A DNA stretch of 64,000 nt from Bradyrhizobium murdochi (GCF_000472965.1 NZ_AXAU01000027.1:1-64000), one strand, 5' to 3'; positions 8,579 to 17,733 are shown, counted from the first letter of the stretch. Translations and numbers: made by a program. Notes: generated by a model from the letters alone, not told the origin.

Positions 8579-9784
8579 ATGGAAAAGGGTATCTTCGACG
8601 GCCTCAAGGTTCTGGATTGCGCGAGCTTCATCGCCGCGCCCGCGGCCGCCACCGTGCTGTCGGATTTCGGCGCCGACGTGATCAAGATCGAGCCGCCCGG
8701 CTCCGGCGACCCCTACCGCAATCTGCCGAATTTGCCGGGCTACCCGCATAGCGAGCATAATTTCGCGTGGATGCTGGAAGCGCGCAACAAGAAGAGCCTT
8801 GCGCTCGATCTCTCCAAGCCCGAGGGACAGGCGGTGCTGCATCACCTCGCCGCCCAGGCCGACGTCTTCATCACCAATTATCCACCGCAGGTGCGCCAGC
8901 GGCTCGGCATCACCCACGAGCATCTGGCGCCCCACAACGAGCGCCTGATCTACGCTTCGTTCACCGGCTACGGCGAGAAGGGCGAGGAAGCCAACAAGCC
9001 CGGCTTCGACTCCAACGCCTATTGGGCGCGCTCCGGCCTGATGGACCTGGTCCGTGCGGATGAACACACCACACCGGCGCGCTCGATCGCTGGCATGGGC
9101 GACCACCCTTGCGCGATGGCGTTTTATGGCGCGATCGTCACCGCACTCTACAAGCGCGAGCGCACCGGCAAGGGATCGCATGTCAGCTCCAACCTGATGG
9201 CCAACGGCGTCTGGGCCGCTTCGGTGCTGGCGCAAGCAAAACTGGTCGGCGCGAAATTCGGCGAACGCCGCCCGCGCGAGCGCGCGTTGAACGCGGTGAC
9301 GAACCACTACCAGTGCAAGGACGGACGCTGGCTGATCCTCTCCCTGCTCAACGAGGACCGGCAATGGCCGACGCTGGCGCGCTGCCTTGGCCGCGAGGAT
9401 CTCGTTACCGATCCCCGCTTCGAGACCAAGAAGGAACGTCACGCGCGGTCGGTCGAGCTGATCAAGATTTTCGACGAAACCTTTGCGACCAAGGACCTTG
9501 CGGAATGGCGCAAAATCCTCGACGGCAACGGCCTGGTATTCGGCGTGGTCGGCATCCTCGACGATATTCCGAACGACAAGCAGATGATCGAAAACGAGGT
9601 ACTGGTGCCGTTCGAAAACGATACCATGCTGACCGTCAACAGCCCGATATGGGTCGACGGCAGCCGCAAGGTTCAGCCGCGCAAGCCGCCAGCCATCGGC
9701 GAGCATAGCGATGAAATTTTACGTAACGCCGGTTATGATGAGGCAGCAATCAAAGCGCTGCGCTCAGCCGGCGCGGTGGCGTAG
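8579..9784 (+). CDS. CaiB/BaiF-family (class III) CoA-transferase
   Basis: The 401-residue product starts with the family signature GLKVLDCASFIAAPAAATVL and DFGADVIKIEPP, and has the central block AGMGDHPCAMAFYGAIVTAL. The Asp of GMGD matches the position that carries the CoA-mixed-anhydride nucleophile in class III CoA-transferases. These enzymes move CoA between carboxylic acids such as formate/oxalate, carnitine or aryl-succinates; the pair here cannot be told. It begins 107 bases after putA and is followed after 11 bases by a GST gene, so the two are probably co-transcribed. Confidence 0.9.
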   Translation: MEKGIFDGLKVLDCASFIAAPAAATVLSDFGADVIKIEPPGSGDPYRNLPNLPGYPHSEHNFAWMLEARNKKSLALDLSKPEGQAVLHHLAAQADVFITNYPPQVRQRLGITHEHLAPHNERLIYASFTGYGEKGEEANKPGFDSNAYWARSGLMDLVRADEHTTPARSIAGMGDHPCAMAFYGAIVTALYKRERTGKGSHVSSNLMANGVWAASVLAQAKLVGAKFGERRPRERALNAVTNHYQCKDGRWLILSLLNEDRQWPTLARCLGREDLVTDPRFETKKERHARSVELIKIFDETFATKDLAEWRKILDGNGLVFGVVGILDDIPNDKQMIENEVLVPFENDTMLTVNSPIWVDGSRKVQPRKPPAIGEHSDEILRNAGYDEAAIKALRSAGAVA

Positions 9785-9795
9785 GTCGAAAAGCC

Positions 9796-10443
9796 ATGCC
9801 CAGATATCGACTGCATTACTTCCCGGAGTCGGGAAACAGCTACAAGCTCGCGCTGATGCTCACTCTGTGCGGGCAGACATTCGAACCGATCTGGACCGAT
9901 TTCGGCGGCGGCGTCACGCGTACGCCGGAATGGCGGCGCGACGTCAACCCGATGGGCGAAATTCCGGTGCTCGAAGTGGATGGCGAGCGTCTCACCCAGA
10001 CCGCGCCGATCCTGCTCAAGCTGGCAAAGCAATTCGGCCGGTTCGACGGCGAGACCGAGCAGCAGAAGTTCGAATTGCTGCGCTGGCTGTTCTGGGACAA
10101 CCACAAGCTCACCGGCTACATGGCGACCTACCGCTATTTCCGCACCTTCACGCCGTCGCCGGACGAGCACGTGCTGAAACATTTCCGCAGGCGGCTCGAC
10201 GATTTCCTGTCGATCCTCGAACAGCACATGCAGAAGAATGCATTCGCCATTGGCGAACGACCGACGGTGGCCGACATTTCCATGATGGCCTATCTGCATT
10301 ATCCCGCTGACGAGACCGGATATGATTGGGCTGTGAGCCATCCCGCGATCAACGCGTGGCTCGGGCGGATGGCGCAACTGCCCGGCTGGAAGTCGGCCTA
10401 TGATCTGTTGCCGGGCAAGCGCTTGACGCATTACGCCAAATAA
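9796..10443 (+). CDS. Glutathione S-transferase family protein
   Basis: The 215-residue protein has an N-terminal thioredoxin-like half (YRLHYFPESGNSYKLALML, then GEIPVLEVDGERLTQTAPIL) and an all-helical C-terminal half with GERPTVADISMMAY. The GEIPVLE and TQTAPI blocks are the glutathione-binding cis-proline and SNAIL-like elements of the fold. It lies 11 bases after the CoA-transferase gene, so it may detoxify or isomerise an intermediate of the same pathway. The substrate is unknown. Confidence 0.88.
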   Translation: MPRYRLHYFPESGNSYKLALMLTLCGQTFEPIWTDFGGGVTRTPEWRRDVNPMGEIPVLEVDGERLTQTAPILLKLAKQFGRFDGETEQQKFELLRWLFWDNHKLTGYMATYRYFRTFTPSPDEHVLKHFRRRLDDFLSILEQHMQKNAFAIGERPTVADISMMAYLHYPADETGYDWAVSHPAINAWLGRMAQLPGWKSAYDLLPGKRLTHYAK

Positions 10444-10471
10444 TCGTGCGGCCAAGTGACCTTGCGTATCG

Positions 10472-11974
10472 CTAGCGACTTTTGACGAAGCACATGCCGA
10501 TGCGCGAGGTCTTGCCGGCGGCTTGACAGGTCAGGCCTTCGGCGCAGGTCCAGTCGCGAAAACTCGCGTCAGCATTGGCGGCCGGTTTGCCCTGAACATA
10601 GCAATGCGCGCCCCAGCCGTCGAAATAATTGCTGCCGGCGAGTTCGGTGCTGCCGCGCAACTGCGGACGGTTGGCAAATCCGCGCGAATAATCCGGCGGC
10701 TTGCCGTCGCGGAGTGCCACGAGAATATCGCGGCGACGGATCTGGTCGCCGAAGAAATGCGGCGACGCCGGCACGACGGTTGAATTGGAAGTTTTGTCAG
10801 CCATCCAGTCGACGCCAGGGAAATGAAGACCACCGATGCCGCGCGTCTGATGGCAGCCGGAACAGGTCACGTCGTTGAGCCGCCGTTCGAACCCGGCAAG
10901 CGAGCGGATATTCTGCAACTTCGCGCCGCCTTCCGTGGCCTTCCTTAACGCCGTCACCACGTCAGCCTCGCTGAACACGGCGCCCTCTCCTTGTACCAGC
11001 CCGAATTCCGGCTCCAGATCCGATGGATCGAATCCGACCGGCGTTGGCGCGATCGCGCCATGCGCGAGGAATTTTTCCGGGATCAGCACGGTGCCGCGAT
11101 CGAACGCAACGAGATTGACGGGATCGAGCAGCCATGCCCTGAACTCGCGCTTGAAGCCATCGTCCGCCAGAAGGCGCGCACGGTCGATCTGGTTCTCCAT
11201 CGGCGATTCCACGAACGCTCGCGCTTGCCGGTCGTAGCGAAACACCTTCAGGAGATAATCGGTACGGAAGTCGCGAACCGAGGATTTCGGCGCGTGCGCG
11301 ATCTGGAGATTGGTCTCGATGCGGTCGATATTCTGATAGTCGATCAGATCGAGCGGGCCGCCGCTCGCCGACGGCTCTCCGCCAAGCCAGCGCCTGGCAA
11401 TTTCGGAGCACGTGATCGCCGCGCCCTCGCCTCTTGCCTTCAGCACTAGGTTCAGCGTCATCGGCAGCCGCGGGGGCGCCGCATCGTCACCCGCCGCCTT
11501 GTTGATCCGCGTCAGGCGGTAAATCAGGCGTATCTCGCCACAGCTTGCTTCCGCGGTGAAAGTGCGGTCCATGCGATTGACGATGCCGGCCAGCACGAAC
11601 CGCGTCTCTTGTGAATAGAGCAGCGTGCGGTCGAACAATTGGAAATCAAAGCCCTGGCCGACGCCGATCGTTTCCTTTGAAAGGCTCGCGTTATGCCGCG
11701 CTATGTAGCGATCGAACTCGCTGTCGATCGCCTGCCGGACCGCCGCCATCGATGGCAAAGCGAATAGTTCGCTGTTGGCAAGCGGGGTATCCGCCGACCG
11801 CTCCGTCACCAGCATGCGGTCGAGGCGAAATTTTCCGCCATCTAGCTCGCGCAACGTCGCGGGATCGGTGATGGCGGCACCGCGCTCAAGCGCCGCATCT
11901 TGTGCCGCAGGCGCCGGCAAAACACCCCACAGCAAGGCGAACAAGATGGCGAGAAATCGTGGCGCGCGGCTCAT
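10472..11974 (-). CDS. Secreted protein with one c-type haem motif
   Basis: The 500-residue product has a signal peptide (FLAILFALLWGVLPAPAAQ) and one CxxCH motif, CSGCH at residues 371-375, placed in the C-terminal third rather than at the end. Several other cysteines lie near the C-terminus (HCYVQ, WTCAEGLTC, MCFVK), which would form disulfides in the periplasm. The ATG at 11974 sits directly before the signal; the frame extends to a TTG at 11995. The first 350 residues match no family I can name. A periplasmic electron-transfer or redox role is likely from the haem site, but the partner is unknown. The gene is convergent with the GST gene. Confidence 0.7.
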   Translation of the reverse strand: MSRAPRFLAILFALLWGVLPAPAAQDAALERGAAITDPATLRELDGGKFRLDRMLVTERSADTPLANSELFALPSMAAVRQAIDSEFDRYIARHNASLSKETIGVGQGFDFQLFDRTLLYSQETRFVLAGIVNRMDRTFTAEASCGEIRLIYRLTRINKAAGDDAAPPRLPMTLNLVLKARGEGAAITCSEIARRWLGGEPSASGGPLDLIDYQNIDRIETNLQIAHAPKSSVRDFRTDYLLKVFRYDRQARAFVESPMENQIDRARLLADDGFKREFRAWLLDPVNLVAFDRGTVLIPEKFLAHGAIAPTPVGFDPSDLEPEFGLVQGEGAVFSEADVVTALRKATEGGAKLQNIRSLAGFERRLNDVTCSGCHQTRGIGGLHFPGVDWMADKTSNSTVVPASPHFFGDQIRRRDILVALRDGKPPDYSRGFANRPQLRGSTELAGSNYFDGWGAHCYVQGKPAANADASFRDWTCAEGLTCQAAGKTSRIGMCFVKSR

Positions 11975-12004
11975 GTCGCAACTAACACCGCGCAAAGAGG
12001 TCTA

Positions 12005-12044
12005 TTCAAGAAAAAAGGCGCCTCACATCGCCGTGAAGCGCCTT
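12005..12044 (-). terminator. Rho-independent terminator for the 12065-13051 gene
   Basis: On the minus strand AAGGCGCTTCAC (12044-12033), a six-base loop and GTGAGGCGCCTT (12026-12015) form a 12-bp stem with one G-T pair, followed by a T-run (12016-12011). It begins 20 bases after the stop codon of the gene at 12065. Confidence 0.85.
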
Positions 12045-12064
12045 GCTGTTGGTTTGTCGTGCCG

Positions 12065-13051
12065 TTAGCGCGCGACGATCAGGCCCTTGCTGGTCACGAC
12101 CACCCAGCGGCCGTCCTGCTTGCGAATGGCGTCGACCCGGCCGAGGCCGGGCACGGGATCACCGGCATAGACCTCATACATGCCGCGGCGGCTCTCGATC
12201 AGCGCGCTGCCATTGCCAATATCGCGCAATACCCAGCCTTCGACGGTCGGCAGCCGGGCGACTTCAGGCTTGGGCGGAGCCGCGGGTGCTGCGGCGGCAA
12301 CCTGCTGCGGCACCGAGCCGGTCACTTCCTTCGCAGGGGCCGGCGCGGCCGCAGCGGTCGTTGCGGAGGCCTGGGCAGCGCGGAGCTTGTCGACGCTCTC
12401 GCTAAGCTTGGCGAGTTTGGCGGCGGACTCGGCCTGCGCCTTCTCGACCTTGTCGAGGCGATCGCTGGCCTTGTTGAGCTGGCCTGTCGTCGTCTTGGAC
12501 GTCTGCTCCAGGCTCGCCTTCAGTGCACCGATCTCGGCATCGAGCCGCGCCACCGAGGCTTCGAGCGCGCTGTCCTTCGCCGACGCCACGGCCGAATCTC
12601 CGGCCATCAACTTTCCAATGCCTGTGGTCGCCAACGCGCCACCGAGAGCGCCGGCCACGGTCGCCAGCGCCACGACGGCGGCCATGGCCCCGATCCTGCG
12701 CTTGCCGGACGATGCCTCCGCCGGCGCGGCCTTCGCCTCAGTGCCGACGCGGTCGCCAGGCGACATGATTGTCACATTGCCGGGAAAGCGCGGCGCTTCC
12801 GGCTTTACGGCGTCGATCTTGGGAGCCTCGACCTTTGGCGTCTCAACCTTTGGCGCTTCCATGTTGACGGCGTCCACCTTGGGCGCGTCCGGCTTCGGTG
12901 AGGTCTCTTCCTGCTCGGGCGCCAGTCTAACGGGCTCGATCTCAGCCGCGGCAGCCACCGGCTCGCTCGGCGCCGGTTTGTCCGGTGCGGCTGGCCCGGC
13001 CCCAAGGGTTCCGGTCTCACCGCTGGTGGGCTGGGATTGTTGATCGCTCAC
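12065..13051 (-). CDS. Membrane-anchored coiled-coil protein, Pro/Ala/Lys-rich
   Basis: The 328-residue product has a low-complexity N-terminus with repeated PKVE/PKVD/PKID units (about residues 57-85), one membrane helix (about 119-146, GAMAAVVALATVAGALGGAL), a predicted coiled coil (about 160-228) and a small conserved C-terminal domain (about 265-328, VEGWVLRDIGNGSALIE, ending VTSKGLIVAR). The layout suggests a cytoplasmic tail, a single helix and a periplasmic stalk carrying a small beta-rich domain. I do not know its function; cell-envelope organisation is a guess. It is divergent from the cNMP-binding gene and ends in a clear terminator. Confidence 0.75.
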   Translation of the reverse strand: MSDQQSQPTSGETGTLGAGPAAPDKPAPSEPVAAAAEIEPVRLAPEQEETSPKPDAPKVDAVNMEAPKVETPKVEAPKIDAVKPEAPRFPGNVTIMSPGDRVGTEAKAAPAEASSGKRRIGAMAAVVALATVAGALGGALATTGIGKLMAGDSAVASAKDSALEASVARLDAEIGALKASLEQTSKTTTGQLNKASDRLDKVEKAQAESAAKLAKLSESVDKLRAAQASATTAAAAPAPAKEVTGSVPQQVAAAAPAAPPKPEVARLPTVEGWVLRDIGNGSALIESRRGMYEVYAGDPVPGLGRVDAIRKQDGRWVVVTSKGLIVAR

Positions 13052-13289
13052 GTTGGATTCTCCAGAATTGATTGACCATTTGGTAACTTTTATTGCTTGC
13101 CAAATCGTTACCGGCCCGGGCCTTACCGAAATTTTAGGAACTGATCCGGTCCGGTTTTGGCCTGATACACGTCAGCCATCCCGTTCCAGTGTCCTATGCT
13201 GCCTTGCGGCATCCGTGGTTCCGTTTGCGCCGGCTCTTTTCCCGACTAACATGGACGCAACCGACCAGCCAGAAAGGCAGGGGGCCACC

Positions 13290-13664
13290 ATGACCATCGA
13301 GAAATGCATCAACGAGTTTGATGTAGATGACGTCATTTTTGAGGAAGGCTCGGCCGGGAGGGAACTGTTCGTCGTGCTCGACGGCCAAGTCGAGATTGCC
13401 AAGATGAACGGCGCCAGCAAGACCGTCATCGCCACGCTCGGCAAGGGTGAGTTCTTCGGCGAGATGGCGGTCATCGACGGCTCGGCGCGTTCGGCAACGG
13501 CCATTGCGGCCACCCCACACACCCGCGTGATGCGGATCAATCACGCCCGCTTCGTCTACCTGGTGAGCCAGCAGCCGGCCTTTGCGCTGATGATCATGGA
13601 TGCGCTCAGCAAGCGCTTGCGGGCCTCCAATACGGTGGCCTTCCGAGCCGCGGGCGGTTCATGA
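13290..13664 (+). CDS. Stand-alone cyclic-nucleotide-binding domain protein
   Basis: The 124-residue protein is one CRP-type beta-barrel domain: EEGSAGRELFVVLDGQVEI, then GKGEFFGEMAVIDGSARSAT, which is the phosphate-binding cassette, and a C-terminal helix. There is no DNA-binding, kinase or transporter domain. The canonical cassette (GE-AL--RSA) is kept nearly intact (GEMAVIDGSARSAT), so nucleotide binding is plausible. The ATG at 13290 is chosen for its AGGCAGGGGG ribosome-binding site; an ATG at 13251 is in frame. Its last codons overlap the next gene by four bases, which points to translational coupling. Confidence 0.85.
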   Translation: MTIEKCINEFDVDDVIFEEGSAGRELFVVLDGQVEIAKMNGASKTVIATLGKGEFFGEMAVIDGSARSATAIAATPHTRVMRINHARFVYLVSQQPAFALMIMDALSKRLRASNTVAFRAAGGS

Positions 13665-14473
13665 GCGAGCGCAGACCAAGCCCGTTCAAGACGCTGCTCG
13701 AGAGCGACGTCTGTACGCTGATCCAGGCCGCCGAAGACGTCTATCAGGTCCGCTTCAAGAACCGTGGGGCGAACGCCTATCTGGTGCGCGGAAGCTCGCG
13801 CATCATCCTGATCGATGTCGGGCTGTCCTCGAACTATCCGCACCTGCTGACGTCTCTCGATCACATCGGGGTGAAGCCCGACGATATCGATATGGTAGTG
13901 CTGAGCCACGAGCATCTCGATCACATCGGCGCCGCGTATCATTTCCACGGCCGCGCCTTCATCGCCGCGCACAGGCTCGCTGCCAACAAGATCATGCTGC
14001 GCGACGACTTCTCAATGCTGCGCAAGATGTTCAACGAGCCGAACGTGCCGATCAACATCGATCTCTGGCTGGAAGAAGGCAATCTGATCGACCTCGGCAA
14101 TTTCCGCCTCAACGTGATGCACACGCCAGGCCATACCTCGGCCTGCATCACGCTGTTCGACCAGGACAAGAGACTGCTGTTCGCCTCCGATACGCTGATG
14201 CCCGGCGGCGTGATGGGCGGCGTGTTCGGCTCTGGCAGCATTGCCGACTACATCCAGTCGCTGGAGCGGCTGAAGGGCCTGAACTCAAAGATCCTGCTGT
14301 CGGGCCACGGACGGCTGTCCGACACGCCGCAGGAGGATGTGCGGATCGCGATCCAGCGCTCGCATGGATTGTTGTCGGACACTGCGCAATTATTCGACGC
14401 GCTGGATGCGCGAGCGAATTTCGAGCCGATCATGCAGTCGGTGCGCGACCTCAACAAGCTCGACGACAGCTAG
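13661..14473 (+). CDS. MBL-fold metallo-hydrolase
   Basis: The 270-residue protein has the full two-metal site of the metallo-beta-lactamase fold: His83, His85, Asp87 and His88 in SHEHLDHIG, His157 in HTPGHTSAC, Asp177 in FASDTL and His216 in SGHGRL. It has no signal peptide, so it acts in the cytoplasm. The gene overlaps the cNMP-binding protein gene by ATGA, so the two products are probably made in step and may interact. Glyoxalase II-like thioesterase, lactonase or phosphodiesterase activity are all possible. Confidence 0.88.
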   Translation: MSERRPSPFKTLLESDVCTLIQAAEDVYQVRFKNRGANAYLVRGSSRIILIDVGLSSNYPHLLTSLDHIGVKPDDIDMVVLSHEHLDHIGAAYHFHGRAFIAAHRLAANKIMLRDDFSMLRKMFNEPNVPINIDLWLEEGNLIDLGNFRLNVMHTPGHTSACITLFDQDKRLLFASDTLMPGGVMGGVFGSGSIADYIQSLERLKGLNSKILLSGHGRLSDTPQEDVRIAIQRSHGLLSDTAQLFDALDARANFEPIMQSVRDLNKLDDS

Positions 14474-14599
14474 GCCTGCCGGCCCGCAACATTTTCCGCA
14501 GCGTCGAATGTGATCCGCCCATTTGACAAATGGAACGGCGGCCTGTTGAACAGCTCTCAACAACGAAGCCTGCAAAAAAACATCGGGAGAGACAGCAAC

Positions 14600-15214
14600 A
14601 TGAAATTATACGACTCGGTCGGACCGAACCCGCGCATCGTCCGCATGTTTATGGCGGAGAAGGGCATCGAGATGCCGAAGCAGACGGTCGATCTGCGCAA
14701 GGGAGAGAACCGCGAGGCCGAGCATTTGAAGCGCAATCCGCACGGCCAGATGCCGACGCTCGAACTCGACGATGGCAGCTATCTGTCGGAGATCACCGCG
14801 ATCTGCGAATATCTCGAAGAGAAGCATCCGAACCCACCACTGATCGGCACCACGCCGGAAGAACGCGCCGAATGCCGGATGTGGACGCGCCGCGTCGACC
14901 TCAACATCTGCGAGCCGCTCGCCAACGGCTTTCGTTTCGGCGAAGGCCTGAAGTTTTTCGAGAAGCGCATCCTCTGTGCGCCCGGGGCCTCGCCCGGCCT
15001 GAAGATGATCGCCGCCAACCGGCTGCAGTGGCTCAACGGCCAGATGGCCGATGGTCGCCAATATATTTGCGGCAAGCGTTTCACGCTGGCGGATATCCTG
15101 CTCTATGGCTGGCTCGATTTCGGCGGCCAGGTTGGCCAGCCGCTCGATACGGCGAACACCAATATCGTGGCCTGGATGGCGCGCGTCGGAGAGCGGCCTT
15201 CGGTAAAAGCCTAG
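14600..15214 (+). CDS. Glutathione S-transferase family protein
   Basis: The 204-residue product starts MKLYDSVGPNPRIVRMFMAE, has the cis-proline block GQMPTLELDDGSYLSEITAI and the C-terminal motif GKRFTLADILLYGW. It resembles the alphaproteobacterial GSTs of broad function. The ATG at 14600 is preceded by GGGAGAG; the upstream frame (to 14510) has no such site. It stands alone, 126 bases after the MBL gene, and converges on the TPM-domain operon. Confidence 0.9.
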   Translation: MKLYDSVGPNPRIVRMFMAEKGIEMPKQTVDLRKGENREAEHLKRNPHGQMPTLELDDGSYLSEITAICEYLEEKHPNPPLIGTTPEERAECRMWTRRVDLNICEPLANGFRFGEGLKFFEKRILCAPGASPGLKMIAANRLQWLNGQMADGRQYICGKRFTLADILLYGWLDFGGQVGQPLDTANTNIVAWMARVGERPSVKA

Positions 15215-15552
15215 TCCAGTTCCAGAACAGCTTGCGGGATAGTAGCGACCCTATAGCGCAACTTGATCGCGCGAGGTGACGCCACGAATCGCACAATGTC
15301 GAGCGTTTCGCTATCCGCTTGATCAAGAAAAAGGCCGGCGGGCGTTACGCCGCCGACCTTGTCTTGCAACTGCCGGCTCGCGGGTCCGGTTCCGTTGCTT
15401 TGCATTCCGCTTACTGCATCTACCTTGATCGGTACCACCCAGTGCCCGCTGATGCCATTGCACGCAGGTATGGCCAAGCCGTCCAGAGGTAGCCTCACAC
15501 TATGGAAACGGATGGCGCCAACTATCCAGAGGTTTAGGGCAGTGGTAGCGAG
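15215..15552. other. Intergenic stretch between convergent genes
   Basis: This 338-base gap holds a terminator for the minus-strand operon (15325-15362). A 95-codon minus-strand frame (15211-15498) runs through that hairpin, lacks a convincing start and matches nothing I recognise. Otherwise nothing is seen. Confidence 0.6.
15325..15362 (-). terminator. Rho-independent terminator of the lemA-TPM operon
   Basis: On the minus strand AAGGTCGGCGG (15360-15350) pairs with CCGCCGGCCTT (15341-15331) with one G-T pair, and a T-run follows (15332-15328). It lies about 190 bases past the last gene of the operon. Confidence 0.75.
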
Positions 15553-16050
15553 CTACAGTACCACCGGCGCATCCGGGAGTTCATTCGGCCCGCCGCCCGC
15601 CTTCGGAAAATGCGTCGCCAATTCGCGCGACACCGCCGCGACGCCCTTGGTCACGCCGCGTTCGAAATCCCCTGCCCTGAAATCCGCTTCCATCTCCTTG
15701 CAGATCGTCTCCCAGCCGGCCGCGCCGACCTTAGCATCGATCCCACGGTCGGCGACGATTTCGACGTCGTGATCGGCGAGCAAGAGATAGATCAGCACGC
15801 CGTTATTGTCGGCGGTATCCCATATCCGCAAATGCGAAAAGACGTCCAGCGCCCGCTCACGCGCCGGCTGGTTGCGAAACAGCGGTGCGCCGTCGAGTGC
15901 GCCTTCGACCACGAAACGGACCTGCCCGGAATGAGTTGCCTCGCCCGCTTTGATCGCCTGTTCGATCCTCGCCAAGACGGCTGGCGGAAAATCGCGGCGG
16001 CGGCGCCAGTGATGCTGGAGAAGATGCCTGATGATACGTCCGATGCTCAT
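15553..16050 (-). CDS. TPM-domain protein, short
   Basis: The 165-residue protein is a single TPM (YgcG/TPM phosphatase) domain: EQAIKAGEATHSGQVRFVVE, then ALDVFSHLRIWDTADNNGVLIYLLLADHDVEIVADRG split around the core beta strands, then FRAGDFERGVTKGVAAVSREL. It has no signal peptide or membrane helix, unlike the larger paralogue just upstream. It follows that gene with a two-base gap. The family is linked to membrane-protein turnover and stress, as in the plant photosystem II factor TLP18.3, but the bacterial role is not settled. Confidence 0.8.
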   Translation of the reverse strand: MSIGRIIRHLLQHHWRRRRDFPPAVLARIEQAIKAGEATHSGQVRFVVEGALDGAPLFRNQPARERALDVFSHLRIWDTADNNGVLIYLLLADHDVEIVADRGIDAKVGAAGWETICKEMEADFRAGDFERGVTKGVAAVSRELATHFPKAGGGPNELPDAPVVL

Positions 16051-16052
16051 GT

Positions 16053-16943
16053 CTACCAGCTCCCCGATGCACCACCGCCGCCAAAGCTGCCGCCGCCACC
16101 GCGGAACCCGCTGTCGCTGGAGCTGCTACCGCCGGACCAGGAGCCGCCGCTGCCACCGACCCATCCACTGTCTCTGCCGCGGCGTCCCACGCTTGGGCCC
16201 ATCGAGCCCATGTTCTGGACAAGGAAACTTACGACGAACGCGATAAAACCGATGAGGATTGCCGCTGCGAGCGATCCCACAACGAACCAGCCGAAGACGC
16301 CTACAATGCCGCCGGTAGCCGCCGCGCCGATGAATCGGCCGAGCACCGCCCTCAGCACCCCGCCGACAATGAAAACGAGGACGAGGATAAATGGATTGAG
16401 CGGGTCGACATAGTTGGACAGGCCGGGGCTTTGCCAGTGTGGCGGTTCCGGCTCCGGCAGTTTCTCGCCATTGGCGACCGCGATCATCCGGTTGACGCCC
16501 GCCGAAACACCGCCGGCGAAATCGCCGCTCTTGAATTTTGGCGTGACGTCCTCGTCGATGATGCGCTTGGTGGTGGCGTCAGTTAGCGCGCCCTCGAGGC
16601 CGTAGCCGACCTCGATCCGCAAGCGGCGATCATTCTTGGCGATCACGAGAAGCGCGCCGTCGTCGATCTTCTTGCGGCCGATCTTCCAGGCTTCCGCGAC
16701 GCGGAGCGCGAATTGCTCGATGGCCTCGCCGTCCGTCGTCGGCACGATCAGCACCGCGATCTGGCTGCCCTTTCTCGCCTCGAGATCCCTAAGCTGCTGC
16801 GTCAGCGCGGCAACGTCGCCGGCAGCGAGCGTGCCGGTCTGATCGACGACCCGCCCGCTCAAGGGCGGCACCGCGACGAGCGCCAGGGCTGACGCGGCCC
16901 AGCACAGCAGTAACGCAAGAAGGGACGCTCTCGCAGCGTTCAT
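16053..16943 (-). CDS. Membrane TPM-domain protein (YgcG family)
   Basis: The 296-residue product has a signal peptide (LLALLLCWAASALALVAVP), an exported TPM domain (about 30-150, with VVDQTGTLAAGDVAALTQQL and IEVGYGLEGALTDA), one or two membrane helices (about 185-245) and a Gly/Ser-rich tail with repeated GGGGSFGGGGASG. This is the standard YgcG layout. The ATG at 16943 is chosen because the open frame above it overlaps the lemA gene. It lies 20 bases after lemA, and lemA-ygcG pairs are common in bacteria. Confidence 0.9.
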   Translation of the reverse strand: MNAARASLLALLLCWAASALALVAVPPLSGRVVDQTGTLAAGDVAALTQQLRDLEARKGSQIAVLIVPTTDGEAIEQFALRVAEAWKIGRKKIDDGALLVIAKNDRRLRIEVGYGLEGALTDATTKRIIDEDVTPKFKSGDFAGGVSAGVNRMIAVANGEKLPEPEPPHWQSPGLSNYVDPLNPFILVLVFIVGGVLRAVLGRFIGAAATGGIVGVFGWFVVGSLAAAILIGFIAFVVSFLVQNMGSMGPSVGRRGRDSGWVGGSGGSWSGGSSSSDSGFRGGGGSFGGGGASGSW

Positions 16944-16963
16944 CGCAGTGGCCTTTTCAGCCG

Positions 16964-17572
16964 CTACTTGGCGGGCGCCGGCGTCGGGCTGAAGTCCACC
17001 TTCGGCGCCGTCGAGATCGCCTTCTCGTTCTCGACCGCAAAATTCGGCTTTTCCTGGTAGCCGAACGCCATCGCCGTGAGATTGTTCGGGAAGGTGCGGA
17101 TGCTGACATTGTAATCCTGCACCGCCTTGATGTAGCGGTTGCGCGCCACCGTGATGCGGTTCTCGGTGCCTTCGAGCTGCGCCATCAGGTCGCGAAACAG
17201 CGCATCCGATTTGAGCTGCGGATAATTTTCCGTGACGACCAACAGCCGCGACAGCGCGCTCGTTAGTTCGCTTTGGGCGGACTGGAATTTCTGGAACGCA
17301 GCGGGATCGTTCAGCACCTCCGGCGTGGCCTGGATGCTGCCGACCTTGGCGCGGGCATTGGTGACGCCGAGCAGCACGTCCTTTTCCTGCTGCGCAAAGC
17401 CCTTTACCGAATTGACGAGGTTGGGCACCAGATCGGCGCGGCGCTGGTACTGGTTGACCACTTCTGACCACCCCGACTTGACCCGCTCGTCATTGGTCTG
17501 GATGGCGTTGTAGCCGCAATTGGTCAGACTCAGCGTCGCCAGCGCCGCCAGTACAGTCCAAACTCTGCGCAT
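16964..17572 (-). CDS. lemA: LemA family membrane protein
   Basis: The 202-residue protein has an N-terminal hydrophobic anchor ending in NCGYNAIQ, then the family block VKSGWSEVVNQYQRRADLVP and LVNSVKGFAQQEKDVL, and the C-terminal YNVSIRTFPNNLTAMAFGY. LemA proteins are helical bundles held at the membrane with the bulk outside the cytoplasm. The cysteine after the hydrophobic stretch could be a lipid site, but Asn at -1 is unusual for a lipobox. GGGAGAGTT lies just before the ATG. It heads the three-gene operon with two TPM-domain genes, which suggests one shared membrane function. Confidence 0.92.
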   Translation of the reverse strand: MRRVWTVLAALATLSLTNCGYNAIQTNDERVKSGWSEVVNQYQRRADLVPNLVNSVKGFAQQEKDVLLGVTNARAKVGSIQATPEVLNDPAAFQKFQSAQSELTSALSRLLVVTENYPQLKSDALFRDLMAQLEGTENRITVARNRYIKAVQDYNVSIRTFPNNLTAMAFGYQEKPNFAVENEKAISTAPKVDFSPTPAPAK

Positions 17573-17733
17573 CGAACTCTCCCAAAGGAAAGTTCAACGC
17601 CAACCCATCTGATTGGTTGCGTCTGGCATGCAAGGCGCGAGCCTGCTTCTGGTTCATTTTGCAGCCGATTGCCCTTGCCTATCATTCGCCGAAATAACAA
17701 CATGGCCGATAATAATAATTGAGGGAGGGCCGA

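Noticed and set aside
15211..15498. A 95-codon minus-strand frame after the second GST
   Set aside because: It runs through a clear terminator hairpin and has no recognised similarity, so it is left unannotated.
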